A stretch of DNA of 63,582 nucleotides from Bacteroidia bacterium (lineage in GTDB: Bacteria; Bacteroidota; Bacteroidia; Bacteroidales; Azobacteroidaceae). Below the pieces are notes generated by a model that searched no databases, was not told where the DNA came from, and saw only the letters and a program-made list of their open reading frames with translations. Every line of letters begins with the position of its first letter. Position 1 is the stretch's first letter. Location of the stretch: NCBI GenBank assembly GCA_025999115.1, contig BNWW01000003.1:1-63582 (forward strand). Direction: 5' to 3'. This document shows positions 1 to 9,453 of the stretch, piece by piece. Made by a program: the position numbers and the translations under genes.

Positions 1-157
1 TTATTGTAGCGTGCCGAAAAAATAAACCGGCTTCGAGATTATAGATATGCTAAAACCGAATTCAGTATCGTTTTTTCTTTTTCGCAAAAGCATGTCGCCT
101 AACAATAAAATCAACACGGCAAGTCCTGTGAGCGCAATTATTGGAGGAATGGCGAAG
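1..157 (-). pseudogene. C-terminal fragment of a small membrane protein
   Basis: Read on the minus strand, one frame shifted from the sigma-factor relic just upstream, this gives an open segment that begins around FAIPPIIALTGLAVLILL, runs into a basic LLRKRKND stretch and stops at position 1. One hydrophobic helix followed by positive charges is all that can be seen. It joins the truncated sigma factor at about 158, where region 4 of that protein should have continued, so it looks like the far side of a deletion. It could be the end of the membrane protein that often follows an ECF sigma gene, but that is inference. Confidence 0.4.
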
Positions 158-462
158 TCAGGAGTAATACAACGTTATCAAAAATGTTTCCTCCGGCAGC
201 AGTTGCTGCAACGCCTTGTCTAAACACGCTAATTTTTCTTCGATGTCGCCTTCCTCAATCTCGTCTGAAATTGTCTCGTCAATTAACTTTTTATCTTCTA
301 TGGACGTGAAATAAAGTTTGCGTTTTCGTAATTCCGAAAGAGTAGTGTTGTAGGCAATTCGATAGAGCCAAGTCGAAAATAGCGACTCTTCCTTAAACTG
401 CTCCAGCGATTTGAAAACCTTGATAAACACTTCTTGGGTAATGTCTTTCGCCTTCCGGAACT
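158..462 (-). pseudogene. ECF RNA polymerase sigma factor, truncated at both ends
   Basis: The frame reads KAKDITQEVFIKVFKSL, then FSTWLYRIAYNTTLSELRK, the region 2 signature of ECF-type sigma-70 factors. It then has an acidic linker and LLPEETFLITLYYS before a stop. A whole ECF factor is about 160-190 residues. Here roughly the first 20-25 residues are missing, and so is all of region 4, the helix-turn-helix that reads the -35 element. The sequence breaks at about 462 into unrelated plus-strand coding sequence and at 158 into a membrane-protein fragment. It cannot make a working sigma factor. Confidence 0.7.
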
Positions 463-619
463 TACTTTTGGCAAACGGGATTATGGCTTTTTACCTTTAC
501 GAATAGCATTGCTGTTGACAGGAGTGGGTTTAGGTTGTGTCATTGCTTTCTTTACAGAGTACTATCTCTACCATGAGGCTTTTTTTAATATCTTCTTCAT
601 TCAACAAACGGTAAATTAG
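463..619 (+). pseudogene. Fragment of a membrane protein
   Basis: From about 470 the plus strand reads FGKRDYGFLPLRIALLLTG, continuing as a hydrophobic helix and ending EAFFNIFFIQQTVN before a stop at 617-619. The upstream part of this frame is antisense of the sigma relic, so there is no proper start. The family is not firmly recognised; it resembles small membrane proteins encoded beside ECF sigma genes in Bacteroidota. Because it points the opposite way to the sigma piece, an inversion as well as deletions is implied. Confidence 0.4.
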
Positions 620-741
620 TTATGAGCCGGTTTGATTTATAAAAAAAATAGAAATACCCAGAAAATGTTTCACAACATCTTCTGAGCTGAAGAAAGTATT
701 TAGAAATATTAATTTGTTCTTACCATTCCATATTATCTTCT

Positions 742-3700
742 TTATTCTGCCGCTTTCCAATCCGTTCCGTCGAAAAATTCCAATTTTCCCGTATCGGTAT
801 TGAAAATAATTAATCCGGCGGCAGCGGCCAATTCGGTCGAATCGGCGCCCGTCAGCAAATTATTGCGGGCGACAATTGTTAAACACGGCAATTGAATCGC
901 TTTTTCGGTTACGTCGGCAAATGCAAGTTCGGAATGGAAAGGAGGCTCGCTATGATCTCCGATATTGACTCCTTTGCAAGTTGGTCGTAAGCCGGCGGAA
1001 GGAGAACCCGATATAACCGAACCGTCTAATGCGATCCAATCGTCTCCGTTCCAATACCGAACAAGGTTGTCATCCGCATTATAAAGCAACAATCCCTGTT
1101 TTGCGGTTCCGTTTGTGTGCGCCAAAGCATCGGCAATATTGCTTCGTACCCACGGCAAGCGAATACCTCTGTTGTCGGATTCTATTTTCAGCAATGCGAA
1201 ATAATCCGTATTGTTGGCCACGCTGCCGATTACCACATTCGAAGATTCTCTATTCAAAGTAGTTCCCGCAGTCCACGAAATAACTGTTCCGTCAATTGCT
1301 TTCCATTCCGCTCTATTCCAATATTGCAGGTTTTTATCGTCGGCGTTGAAAAAGAGTAAGCCTTTAGCCGATTCGGCTGTAGATAGTTCGGTAGTTAAAT
1401 CCAAAGCATCTCGATTGGCGGAAGTCAAACGGGGTAAACGTAAGCCTTTTGTCGTCGATTCCAAATCCAATATAGCATAACTTAAATTCAAATCGTCATC
1501 GGTTCCGATAACCACACCATGGCCGGCCGGTTGATTTAAGATGCTTGCTGTTCCCGATAGGTTGGTTGTCGTCAAAGTATAATTATTTGCCGAAGGCGTA
1601 TTGTTCAAAGCAACCGTTACATTGACCGGTTTACCGTTGTCTACCGTTGCATTTGTAAATGTGCCTGTGGTTGTGTAATCCGTACCTTTGCGAAGTGTTT
1701 CGCCCAAAACCAATCCCGAAAACGTAAGGTTTTTAACCCATGCTTGGGTGTTGTTGTCGAAAAATTTGTCGGAAACAGCAGGAGAACTTGCAGTAATGGT
1801 TTTCGGATGGACTGTTACTGTCATGCCCCCGGTTTTTTCTACCGGTATATAATTATTAAAATCGGCAGGCACAAAAAGGATAGCATAATTCGTAACACCA
1901 CTGTTGGCTACCGTCGGGTAAATATCTGTATTTTTGAACGAAAAACTTCCGGTAATTCCCGTCACCGACCCGCCTGTGATAGTAGCTTGACCTAAAGATT
2001 GTCCATACGTCAATGAAGCTCCCGTGGGCCATGTTGTTGCTATAACCGGAGCCGGTATTCGTTTCCGGAGAGCAACCCGGTAATCTTCTACTTCTCCAGA
2101 GATCGCCCACCATGTATCGGCAACAGAAGGGTCGGGATTTCCGGTGGCGTTCAAGTCCTGCACATTGCTGAACCGGAAACGCATATAACTTTGATTTCTA
2201 CCTTGGGGAATACCCGCCGGCACCGTATAAGTAAATGTAATAGTATCGTTAGTATTGGTTGATTGCAAATTGCTTGCTACTTTGAACCCGGTTTGGAATG
2301 CTGTGTTCATATTGGCTACGTTAATCGTTCCGCTATTGGGGCAAGAAGTAAATACATTCAAATAACCTGTTGTACGTTTTGGACCGGATGTTTTTACTTT
2401 TATTGTATAAATTTCGCCGGCTTCCAGCACTGTGTCGGGAAGCGCTATGTTTTTTCCTTCCAATACCACCCAAACGCCGTCGTCGGTCGGATCGTCGGCA
2501 CCGGTGGCAGGTGTCGTTTTGCCATCCAGATTGTCGGTAGTAACATCATTTCCCAAATACAACTGTTTTCCGTAGGTCAAGTGGACAGGAGCGGCTGCGC
2601 CTGTCGTTTCGCCGGCAAATGTAGATTGATAAGGAGCGTCGCCCAAGTCGGACATTGCAGTAATTCCAAAATCGACTACCCCCGTAATGTTGTATCCCAA
2701 GTGAATTTTGGAGTAAATCATGGCATCATCCAAATTGTTAGTATTCGGATCATTATTATCAAAAGCTGAACGAGTACCGGAACATGCGCCGCCGGTTGTC
2801 TTTTCAATCACGTTGCCGTTCGTATCGTGAGAATAAGCCGTTACCGTATAATTTGAATGAACATTGGTAACCGTACCGGCTGAAGCCCATGTTTGTACGC
2901 TTTTTATACCGTTGATGCGCGGGTGTTTCAAGCGGACATAATAATCCGTATTGGATTCGTCCAACAAAAGAAAATATTCTCCACCGGAGTTGGTGGTAGT
3001 AAATCCTTTATAAATTTTATTCGAGTCATAAACTTCGATGGTATCGCCTGCCATGGTGGGCGAACCACTCGCTGTAATGTTTTTCTCATCTTGGGAAATT
3101 ACACCGTCGCCATCCAAGTCGTTATATACGGTTCCCTTGATTACAACGGCTGTTTGGGCGGCAGCCAAATCAAGATAGGTTGCACCTGCGGATCCTTTAT
3201 TTACTACATTGCTTGTTAGTGTGTTGATTTCCAATATATTAGCGCCTATTGACACATATAACTTTCCGTGAAGGAATGCCATACCCCATGAGGAAGTAGC
3301 GGCGCCTAATGAAGCATGGGTAAAAGTTCTTACTCTGGAATACTTCCATCCGGTTCCGTTTGCACCGATTTCCACACGTATCAATATAGCCTGGTTTACT
3401 GAAGATCCTTGTACCATTATATAAGCATTGCCGTCGGCATCAATTGCCATATCGGAATAAACGTTGCCGCTTATTGTCTCCGCTGATGTTTTTGGAACTA
3501 ACTTTCCACTATTTTTAAACTCGCCGGTGTAAGGATTATAAACTCCTAACCGGAAATCGTTTTGGATGGTTGCGGTGTAATAACCGGAGAAATATATTTC
3601 TCCCGTTAGTTGGTTTACTTCTCCTCCCGACCATGCCGGAGCAGCGACTCCTGCGTTTGACACTGTGAACGTTTGTATAGATGAATTTCCTCCCACAGGA

Positions 3701-4056
3701 TCCGGTATTACCCTCCTTATCGTAACACCATTGTCAGCATAGCCCCAAAAATACGCCACCAATACGGGATTACCATCTCCGAAAGTCCCACTGGGATAAT
3801 AAGGACCTACAGCCAAAGTTGAATGGACAAAACTGTTTCTCCATACCTCACGTCTCTGCGATGACCAAGTGGCGGATTTTATATCAGCATATTCGTATAG
3901 ATAGTTACCCTCAATTACCGCATAAAGCGAGGTTGAATTCAAAGGGCCTGCATTCGACGGAGTAATAGTTTGCGCTTGCGCAAACTCAGTAAAAAATACT
4001 ACTGATAAGAGAAATAAACAAAATCCTCCATTTACTTCAAAAAATCTTTTTTTCAT
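742..4056 (-). CDS. Large secreted multidomain protein (GEVED, MBG/YDG-like, three C-terminal repeats)
   Basis: The start at 4056 gives MKKRFFEVNGG and a signal peptide ending AQAQ; a start 12 residues upstream adds only a charged leader. In order: an N-terminal region of about 290 residues that may form a propeller, an SdrD-B-like segment near residue 307 (GTVYNDLDGDGVISQDE), a GEVED domain ending near 655 (WWAISGEVEDYRV), MBG/YDG-type Ig-like repeats at about 665-840, then three related C-terminal units. Each unit carries GLRLPRL or a variant, then LLFFNADD or LLLYNADD, then a closing YWN..W or FFDGTDW. Such units occur at the ends of Bacteroidota surface proteins. I see no canonical T9SS sorting domain, so the export route past the inner membrane is open. 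An adhesin or structural surface role is inference. Confidence 0.75.
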   Translation of the reverse strand: MKKRFFEVNGGFCLFLLSVVFFTEFAQAQTITPSNAGPLNSTSLYAVIEGNYLYEYADIKSATWSSQRREVWRNSFVHSTLAVGPYYPSGTFGDGNPVLVAYFWGYADNGVTIRRVIPDPVGGNSSIQTFTVSNAGVAAPAWSGGEVNQLTGEIYFSGYYTATIQNDFRLGVYNPYTGEFKNSGKLVPKTSAETISGNVYSDMAIDADGNAYIMVQGSSVNQAILIRVEIGANGTGWKYSRVRTFTHASLGAATSSWGMAFLHGKLYVSIGANILEINTLTSNVVNKGSAGATYLDLAAAQTAVVIKGTVYNDLDGDGVISQDEKNITASGSPTMAGDTIEVYDSNKIYKGFTTTNSGGEYFLLLDESNTDYYVRLKHPRINGIKSVQTWASAGTVTNVHSNYTVTAYSHDTNGNVIEKTTGGACSGTRSAFDNNDPNTNNLDDAMIYSKIHLGYNITGVVDFGITAMSDLGDAPYQSTFAGETTGAAAPVHLTYGKQLYLGNDVTTDNLDGKTTPATGADDPTDDGVWVVLEGKNIALPDTVLEAGEIYTIKVKTSGPKRTTGYLNVFTSCPNSGTINVANMNTAFQTGFKVASNLQSTNTNDTITFTYTVPAGIPQGRNQSYMRFRFSNVQDLNATGNPDPSVADTWWAISGEVEDYRVALRKRIPAPVIATTWPTGASLTYGQSLGQATITGGSVTGITGSFSFKNTDIYPTVANSGVTNYAILFVPADFNNYIPVEKTGGMTVTVHPKTITASSPAVSDKFFDNNTQAWVKNLTFSGLVLGETLRKGTDYTTTGTFTNATVDNGKPVNVTVALNNTPSANNYTLTTTNLSGTASILNQPAGHGVVIGTDDDLNLSYAILDLESTTKGLRLPRLTSANRDALDLTTELSTAESAKGLLFFNADDKNLQYWNRAEWKAIDGTVISWTAGTTLNRESSNVVIGSVANNTDYFALLKIESDNRGIRLPWVRSNIADALAHTNGTAKQGLLLYNADDNLVRYWNGDDWIALDGSVISGSPSAGLRPTCKGVNIGDHSEPPFHSELAFADVTEKAIQLPCLTIVARNNLLTGADSTELAAAAGLIIFNTDTGKLEFFDGTDWKAAE

Positions 4057-4166
4057 TTTTATATAATCTTTATCTTTATTTATTTGCTGCAAAGGAAAGG
4101 ATGTTTTTTGAAATAAAGATTATGACCGAAGTGGAAAAAATAGCGGATTTTTAAATAGCATTGAAA

Positions 4167-5246
4167 TTAACTTTTTAAGGTTTTCATATATTCCGAAGGC
4201 GTAATTCCTTCCTGCATCTTAAATGCTTTATTGAAAGCCGATTGACTTTTAAAGCCACAAGCCATATAAACATGTTGCAAAGTGTATTGTTGTAAGTTGG
4301 CGGATATCATTTCTTTGATCTTGTTTATCCGGTAAAAATTGACCAAACCGTTAAAATTCATCCCGCTGTGAAGTTGAATGGCTTTGGAAAGGTATGCGAT
4401 ATTGATTTTCAAATCGTGCGCCATTTGAGCCGACGAAAATTCGGCATTGAGGTATGGGGCTTTTTCCTCAAAATACACAACAATTTGCAGGTATATCTTT
4501 TCATATTTTTCGTATTCCTTTGACTGTGTCATTAAATTCAATCCGAAATATTCGTCGATGCTGCTGCCGTTGGCGTGAAGCAAGTTCCGTACTCTTATTT
4601 TATTTAATTGATAATTGTAATAGACGCAGTAACTGAGTAAGAGGAAACAGAAAATAATTACGAGCAGATCGTATATAAGCATTTTTTCAGCGGATAAAAC
4701 GGGTATGCCTTGGTCTATAAGTCTTGGATACATTGTTTTGAGTAAATAAAAAGTAAGAAATGCCGCAACGATGGAATAGAAAACAAATCGAATCCATTTC
4801 AATACGATTTTCCAAGGATAAATAGGCAATAACATCAACGGTATGCACAAAAAATACAGCATCAGGATACAACTCGGCCAAAACATCAAGGTAACAAGAA
4901 TCAGGAAAAACAGATAAAGTATTAATATTATAAGGTAAACCGGAATCAAGCGTTTAATTATATCGGAGGATGGAGCCATAGCATATATCGTTGAATATAT
5001 ATTGAATACAAGCCCGGTAAAAATTATGGATTTGAAATAGGGATACAAACATAGCCAAATAATGAAAGATAAGGAAATTAAGTATAAAATACCTAAGACA
5101 TACCGTCGAAACGTTTGCTCATATTCAGGATTGATTTCTTCGCATAGAAAGTTGTTTTTTATCGTTTGAAATATATAGCCAATTGTAGGGTAACGTCGAA
5201 TGAATACAATAAACTTCCTCATCATTTGCAGCTTTCCTTCTTTCAT
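4167..5246 (-). CDS. Membrane-anchored AraC-family transcriptional regulator
   Basis: The first two thirds (about residues 45-215) hold five or six hydrophobic segments, and the last 100 residues are an AraC/XylS DNA-binding domain. The first helix-turn-helix is around AQMAHDLKINIAYLSKAI and the second around HVYMACGFKSQSAFNKAF, closing with the family signature ITPSEYMKTLKS. Regulators with an integral-membrane sensor fused to an AraC domain are common in Bacteroidota. The start at 5246 gives MKEGKLQMMRKF; the Met at residue 8 is an alternative. It stands 110 bp upstream of the large secreted-protein gene on the same strand and may control it, but no operator is visible. Confidence 0.8.
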   Translation of the reverse strand: MKEGKLQMMRKFIVFIRRYPTIGYIFQTIKNNFLCEEINPEYEQTFRRYVLGILYLISLSFIIWLCLYPYFKSIIFTGLVFNIYSTIYAMAPSSDIIKRLIPVYLIILILYLFFLILVTLMFWPSCILMLYFLCIPLMLLPIYPWKIVLKWIRFVFYSIVAAFLTFYLLKTMYPRLIDQGIPVLSAEKMLIYDLLVIIFCFLLLSYCVYYNYQLNKIRVRNLLHANGSSIDEYFGLNLMTQSKEYEKYEKIYLQIVVYFEEKAPYLNAEFSSAQMAHDLKINIAYLSKAIQLHSGMNFNGLVNFYRINKIKEMISANLQQYTLQHVYMACGFKSQSAFNKAFKMQEGITPSEYMKTLKS

Positions 5247-5505
5247 TATAATGCTCTTTAATCATTTTTGGAGTGCAAATATCTGAAAAAAACAGCATAT
5301 ATTTTATAAAAAATGAAAATAGTAAATGAAAATAGCAACTGATTTAAAAATTCAGCTTGTTTTTATTGTTGTTGCAAAATTAGCAAAATCATTAAAATTC
5401 ATCCGTTTCAATACAAAAACAATATTTTTCATGCAATTTTAATCATAAAGTATTCTAAATTTCCTGAAAAATGCTATATTTACCGGCATTACACAAAAAT
5501 AGAAT
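5247..5505. other. AT-rich intergenic stretch
   Basis: About 260 bp of AT-rich DNA upstream of the AraC-type regulator. It should contain that gene's promoter, but no clear -33/-7 pair could be picked out. I see no gene, hairpin terminator or repeat in it. Confidence 0.4.
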
Positions 5506-5598
5506 TTACACAGCCATTTTATCTTTAATGAGTCGTTCGTAAAGTTCCATAACTTTATCCAACGGGCTAAATGTGCACTGTAAGGTTTGCCTTGTCTT
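5506..5598 (-). pseudogene. Possible C-terminal scrap of a DNA-binding protein
   Basis: The minus strand reads TFSPLDKVMELYERLIKDK before a stop at 5506-5508. This resembles the tail of short helix-turn-helix proteins common in Bacteroidota, where a coiled segment follows the DNA-binding domain. A stop lies about 30 codons upstream and nothing like the HTH itself is present. The assignment rests on a short helical stretch only. Confidence 0.25.
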
Positions 5599-5744
5599 TC
5601 ACAGGGGAGGTAAAATGTTTTCCTTATCAGAAAAAATGCTTCAATCCAACGCCTTTACCGGAGAATGACAGCGGTTTTAAATGCGATTCATTCTGGTCAG
5701 ACGAATGTGGATAATCTGGATCAAACCAGTTGTTTGGGTTATAA

Positions 5745-6047
5745 GCAATTTTAGGCATCGAACTCTCCGTGATGGATTGCGGTGATGCGGAAAAGATGGC
5801 TTTCTTCCCCGAAGAAGCAGGCAAATGTCCTGGAGCAATATCTTTTGCCTCTAATTTTAAGCCGTCCAAAGATGGTGTATTGGTTAGTTTGTCTGTTGAG
5901 AACATGGACGAAACGCGCTCAATTATTGAAAATAACGGAGGAAGAATCATCTGCTCCAAAACAAAGATTGAAGCGGATGGCATGGGCTATTTCGCGTTGT
6001 TTATTGATTGTGAAGGTAATCGGGTCGGATTGTATTCCGATAAGTAA
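5745..6047 (+). pseudogene. VOC (glyoxalase/bleomycin-resistance) family protein, N-terminus missing
   Basis: The frame opens right after a stop at 5742-5744 and reads GIELSVMD, KMAFFPEEAGKCPGAISF, then IIENNGGRIICSKTKIEADG and FALFIDCEGNRVGLYSDK, the second half of a VOC-fold protein. Whole proteins of this type are about 120 residues; roughly the first 25 residues (the INWFEIPV/FYxxxLG strand-helix) are absent. The best available starts are GTG at 5769 or ATG at 5772, inside the fold. Without the N-terminal module the paired metal/substrate site cannot be complete, so I call it a relic. Confidence 0.65.
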
Positions 6048-6099
6048 AGCGTGATGTTGAACGATGGCGCAGCCGGATGGAAACATCCGGGGCGTCGTT

Positions 6100-6358
6100 T
6101 GTCGGATATGAACCGGCGACAAATTGCCATTCGGAGCAATTCTCCACAATTCCTGCAGTGGAAATTAGAAGGCGTGGAAATTCCTAATCCCATCCATTAT
6201 CCCGAAATCGGCGGCGTAGGTGGAGGCATCCTGACAGCGTTCAGTTCACAGGTGCTGGGTAATTCCGACTTCTTCGCGGGCGCTTTTTCGGCGGAATACA
6301 ACAATGCGTTGTCCGGCGTATTTGACATGGCGCTACGCAACGGAAACAACCAGCAATA
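6100..6358 (+). pseudogene. Fragment of a TonB-dependent receptor plug domain
   Basis: The plus strand reads IRSNSPQFLQWKLEGVEIPN, then GGGILTAFSSQVLGNSDFF and FDMALRNGNNQQY. This is the plug region of a TonB-dependent outer-membrane receptor, where the same stretch normally begins with an RGNSP motif. Signal peptide, first part of the plug and the whole barrel are missing. At its 3' end homology stops abruptly and the tail of a different, oppositely oriented receptor relic begins, so the two relics meet head to tail across a rearrangement junction near 6360-6412. Confidence 0.65.
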
Positions 6359-6411
6359 TCACAATTGTTCATCGTATTTGAGCGTAGCCTCCTTGTGCTT
6401 TTTAGCGGATT

Positions 6412-8067
6412 GACCAAAGTATGCTTTATTGTCAAACAGACTGTATCGCGCCCCGATATTCATAATGAACGAAGGTTCGCGATAACCTTGCGGAGTTAGC
6501 GCCTTATCCCAAATCGCCGGCATCTATCACATGGTAAAAAAAGTTGGAGTTCACATTCACCGTTGCCCGGTTGCCAAAAGCCGAATTAATGATTAATTCA
6601 AGCCCTGACGACCGGCTCGATGACATGTTTTCTTTCGTCGTCCATAGTACCGAATCATTAATGTATTTTGTGATTTCCGTCATCCGGTTGAAAATCTCAC
6701 GGTGGTATAGCGTAGCGTCAAAAGTTGTTGTATTGTTTTTCAATAAATAACCCCATTCGAGGGAATGTATTTTTTCAGGTTTCAGGTACGGGTTTCCGCT
6801 GTGGACATTGAGCGGGTCGCGGTATTCGGGGAAAGGATTCAGGTCATCGCCTTCGGGATAACCGTTCCGGTCGAAATTAAACGGGACTTGATGCGCGAAA
6901 GTTCCCCGCGAAGTCCTCCCATCACGCCGAATTTCCCAAATTCCGCTTCATAAGTGGCATATAGGGCGTAAATGTTTTCGTCGAAAATGAAGTTGTTGGT
7001 TTTTGTTCTGTCCGTAATCCACGCGCCGTCAAGCAGGTTTTCTGCAAAGTAATCCATCTCGGCTCTGTCGAGTTCTCTGTCAGTTCCGGCATCTAATTTA
7101 GAATGTTTATTCAACGGACGGGTATAATCGGCACGTATCAGGTTTTCTGTGTCATTTTGCCGAATGTGTGTTCATAAACGGCGTTCCATTCAAAATCTTT
7201 CCGGTATTCGTCATCCGCACGATAGCGTGTATAGTTGTTCAGGGTATTTCCGCTGTTGTCCTGATGGATATTCGTTGTGGTTTCATCACGCCGGAAACGC
7301 ATGCCGGTATAGCCTGCCGACAGTTGGAAATTGTCTTTTTTCGTAACGTCCCAATCCATTCCACCCCGTATAAGATGAGAAACGGGTCGTGCCTCGCTGT
7401 TGGTATTTTGTTCTATAAAAGTATTTTGCAGGCTCAACGAATCCGTTTTCGTCCGCTTGTCGAATGTATAACGGTTGCGGTCGTCGAAACGGATACCGTA
7501 ACTTCCGAAGAAATTGATTTTTCCGGGATTATAGTTCAACGACAGGGTGGAATTGTAGCGGTTGTCATTTCCGGCATTGGCAATCAGCGAGCCGTTTACT
7601 CCGGCGCGTTTTTCTTTTTTCAGTATAATATTGATAATGCCCGAAGTTCCATCGGGTTTATACCTTGCCGAAGGGTTGGTGATGATTTCAATCCGGTCGA
7701 TGGTATTGGCGGGAATTTGTTGCAGGACGGTTGCGCGTGAAGCGCCCATCAAGGTCGATGATTTTCCGTTGATAAGTATCTGAACGTTTTCCGAACCGCG
7801 CAGGCTTACGTTTCCGTCCATATCCACCTGTACGGATGGAATGTTCTGCATCAGGTCGCTCGCCGAACCGGAAGCGCTCATTAAATCGTTGCCCACATTG
7901 AATATTTTTTTGTCGATTCGGGTAATGTAGGTCGATTTTTGTCCCGACACAACCACCTCGCCCAGCGTTTGGAATATACTGTCAATCACGGCATCCGAAA
8001 CCCTGCCCTGCCCGAAAATAAGGGATGTTGGCAATAAAGTGAATAATACAATAATAACTGTTTTCAT
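6412..8067 (-). pseudogene. TonB-dependent outer-membrane receptor, frameshifted and internally deleted
   Basis: The 5' part is intact: MKTVIIVLFTLLPTSLIFGQ signal peptide, plug with LQQIPANTIDRIEIITNPSA and GTSGIINIILKKEK, then barrel strands. At about 7130-7145 the frame ends in MTQKT-stop while the next frame continues NLIRADYTRPLNKHSKL, an indel in an A/T run. Near 6850-6890 the second frame breaks again and the third resumes at EGDDLNPFPEYRDPLNVHSG; about 30 codons that relatives have between these points are absent. A further jump near 6510 loses about 25 codons, and the barrel ends early around SLFDNKAYFG. One indel could be a sequencing error, but the missing blocks show true decay. 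Confidence 0.75.
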
Positions 8068-8139
8068 TTCTTGCGAATAATAAAATTAACCGCAAAAGTG
8101 AGGCATGACTTTGAAGAAATTTTGAATTTGACAGAAAAA

Positions 8140-8502
8140 TCAAGAAAAGAATGCGAAGATTTCAGGAAGGAAAATGATAAGTCCGGCAATGGTGGCGGCA
8201 ATAGCCGTCAGGAGTACGGCTCCGGCAGCAATGTCCTTGACAAGTTTGATTTGCGGATGACGTTCCGGCGAAACGACATCTGCCAGTATTTCAATGGAGG
8301 TATTAATTGCTTCCGCTGCGAAAACAAGCCCGCTTACGATGACGATAATCATCCATTCGAGTGCTGTAAGGCTAAAGAAAAATCCTGCTGCAACGACGCA
8401 GCAGAGTATTGCCAAATGTATCTGTGCGTTACGTTCTCGTGCAAACAATATGCCTGTCCCGCTGAACGCACAACAAAAACTTTTCAATAATCTGTTTTTC
8501 AT
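8140..8502 (-). CDS. dgkA: Diacylglycerol kinase family protein (DgkA/undecaprenol kinase type)
   Basis: The start at 8502 gives MKNRLLKSFCCAFSGTGILF; an 18-residue upstream extension is unlikely. About 120 residues with three transmembrane helices and the family signature EAINTSIE in the second membrane segment, preceded by the RNAQIHL helix. DgkA-type enzymes phosphorylate diacylglycerol or undecaprenol with ATP at the inner membrane, recycling lipid carriers used for cell-wall and polysaccharide synthesis. Length and motif order match intact members. It stands between two decayed regions, which suggests selection has kept it. Confidence 0.9.
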   Translation of the reverse strand: MKNRLLKSFCCAFSGTGILFARERNAQIHLAILCCVVAAGFFFSLTALEWMIIVIVSGLVFAAEAINTSIEILADVVSPERHPQIKLVKDIAAGAVLLTAIAATIAGLIIFLPEIFAFFS

Positions 8503-8584
8503 TTCCGATATGTTTAGTAAACCATTTATAAAAATTACAAAGATACTAAAAAACACAGGAAAAAGTTACGCCTAAACTTCCATG

Positions 8585-8989
8585 GGGTGCATTTCAAATT
8601 GTCGCATATCGTCCTTGCGAGGGCGTAAGCCCGAAGCAATCCGGAAATAATAAATTATGATTATCGGATATTTTGCCTGTCGCCCGAAAGGGCGGGATTT
8701 TCATAACCGTAAGTCAAGCGAAGCGCGACTTGCGGTAACGGCCACTATACTACTTGTTCTGCCTGTAAGGCAGGATTTCTCGCGAATTAATGTCTTGCCT
8801 TTCAGGCAAGGGGTACAGTACGTTCTTTTTTCCGCAGGTCACGACCTGCGGTTATGAAAATTTTGGCTTTCAGCCAAAAGGTGAAATGTCCGATAATCAT
8901 TAATAAATACCGGATTGCTTCCTACTTCGTTCCTCGCAGTTCGCAAGGACGGTAGTGATAAGTATAATGCGACAATTTGAAATGCACCC
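8585..8989. repeat. 405-bp multi-hairpin inverted-repeat element
   Basis: A perfect 23-bp terminal inverted repeat bounds the element (8585-8607 and 8967-8989). Inside are nested arms: 8658-8673 with 8884-8899 (15 of 16), and 8697-8709 with 8849-8861 (13 of 13). Small hairpins follow one another: 8681-8694 (cgccc, gaaa loop), 8707-8735, 8759-8773, 8794-8810, 8832-8851 (9-bp stem) and 8861-8879. An inverted pair of REP-like words (cgtccttgcga and gaagcaatccgg) lies just inside the ends. No protein is encoded. It looks like a MITE or a REP cluster and abuts the broken end of the permease gene. Confidence 0.75.
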
Positions 8990-9426
8990 TTTTTTCCATA
9001 GCATCGGCTTTTGGTGTGGAATGGCTGTCGAAAAAACAAGATGTGCGCGAAGATTCGGCAATTGCGGCGCTCTGGGCCTTGGGAATGGCAGTCGGTGTGA
9101 TTTGTATATTTCTTACGCCAGGTTATGCGCCGAATATTTCGGCTTATCTGTTCGGTAATATTTTGACGGTAACGGCCACTATACGGTTAATTGGAATTAT
9201 GTTGTTGATGTCGCTACTGACTGTGCCGCAAATGACTGCCAATTTGTTTACTTCCAAATTCAAGAAAATCATTGTTTATTCCATCTTTTTTGGCCTTTTC
9301 GGATGTTTCTCAGGATTGTTTTTGTCTTATTATTTGAATGTGCCTTCGGGGGCGGCGATTATTTTTGTGCAGGCGCTGCTTTTCTTGCTTTGCAAAGATG
9401 TTGATTTTGTGAAGAAAAGACAATAA
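8980..9426 (+). pseudogene. ABC-3 family metal-transporter permease (ZnuB/TroC type), truncated with internal deletion
   Basis: The frame reads FSIASAFGVEWLSKKQDVRE, GMAVGVICIFLTPGYAPNIS and YLFGNILTV, then jumps to IRLIGIMLLMSLLTVPQMTA and continues to the end. Family members are about 265-275 residues. Here about the first 70-100 residues are replaced by the hairpin element, and the stretch of about 60-65 residues that normally separates FGNILTV from IRLIGIMLL is gone. The remaining 3' end is clean. Two of the needed membrane bundles are lost, so it should not transport zinc or manganese. The deletion junction (9167-9184) repeats 18 bp found at 8733-8750. Confidence 0.75.
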
Positions 9427-9453
9427 AACTCCAATAAAATAGTTTTTAAACTA

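Noticed and set aside
5627..5983. 118-residue minus-strand ORF
   Set aside because: Its first 75 residues are antisense of the VOC relic. The last 43 residues (MPKIAYNPNNWFDPD...) could be a start of their own but match no family I know and have no supporting signal.
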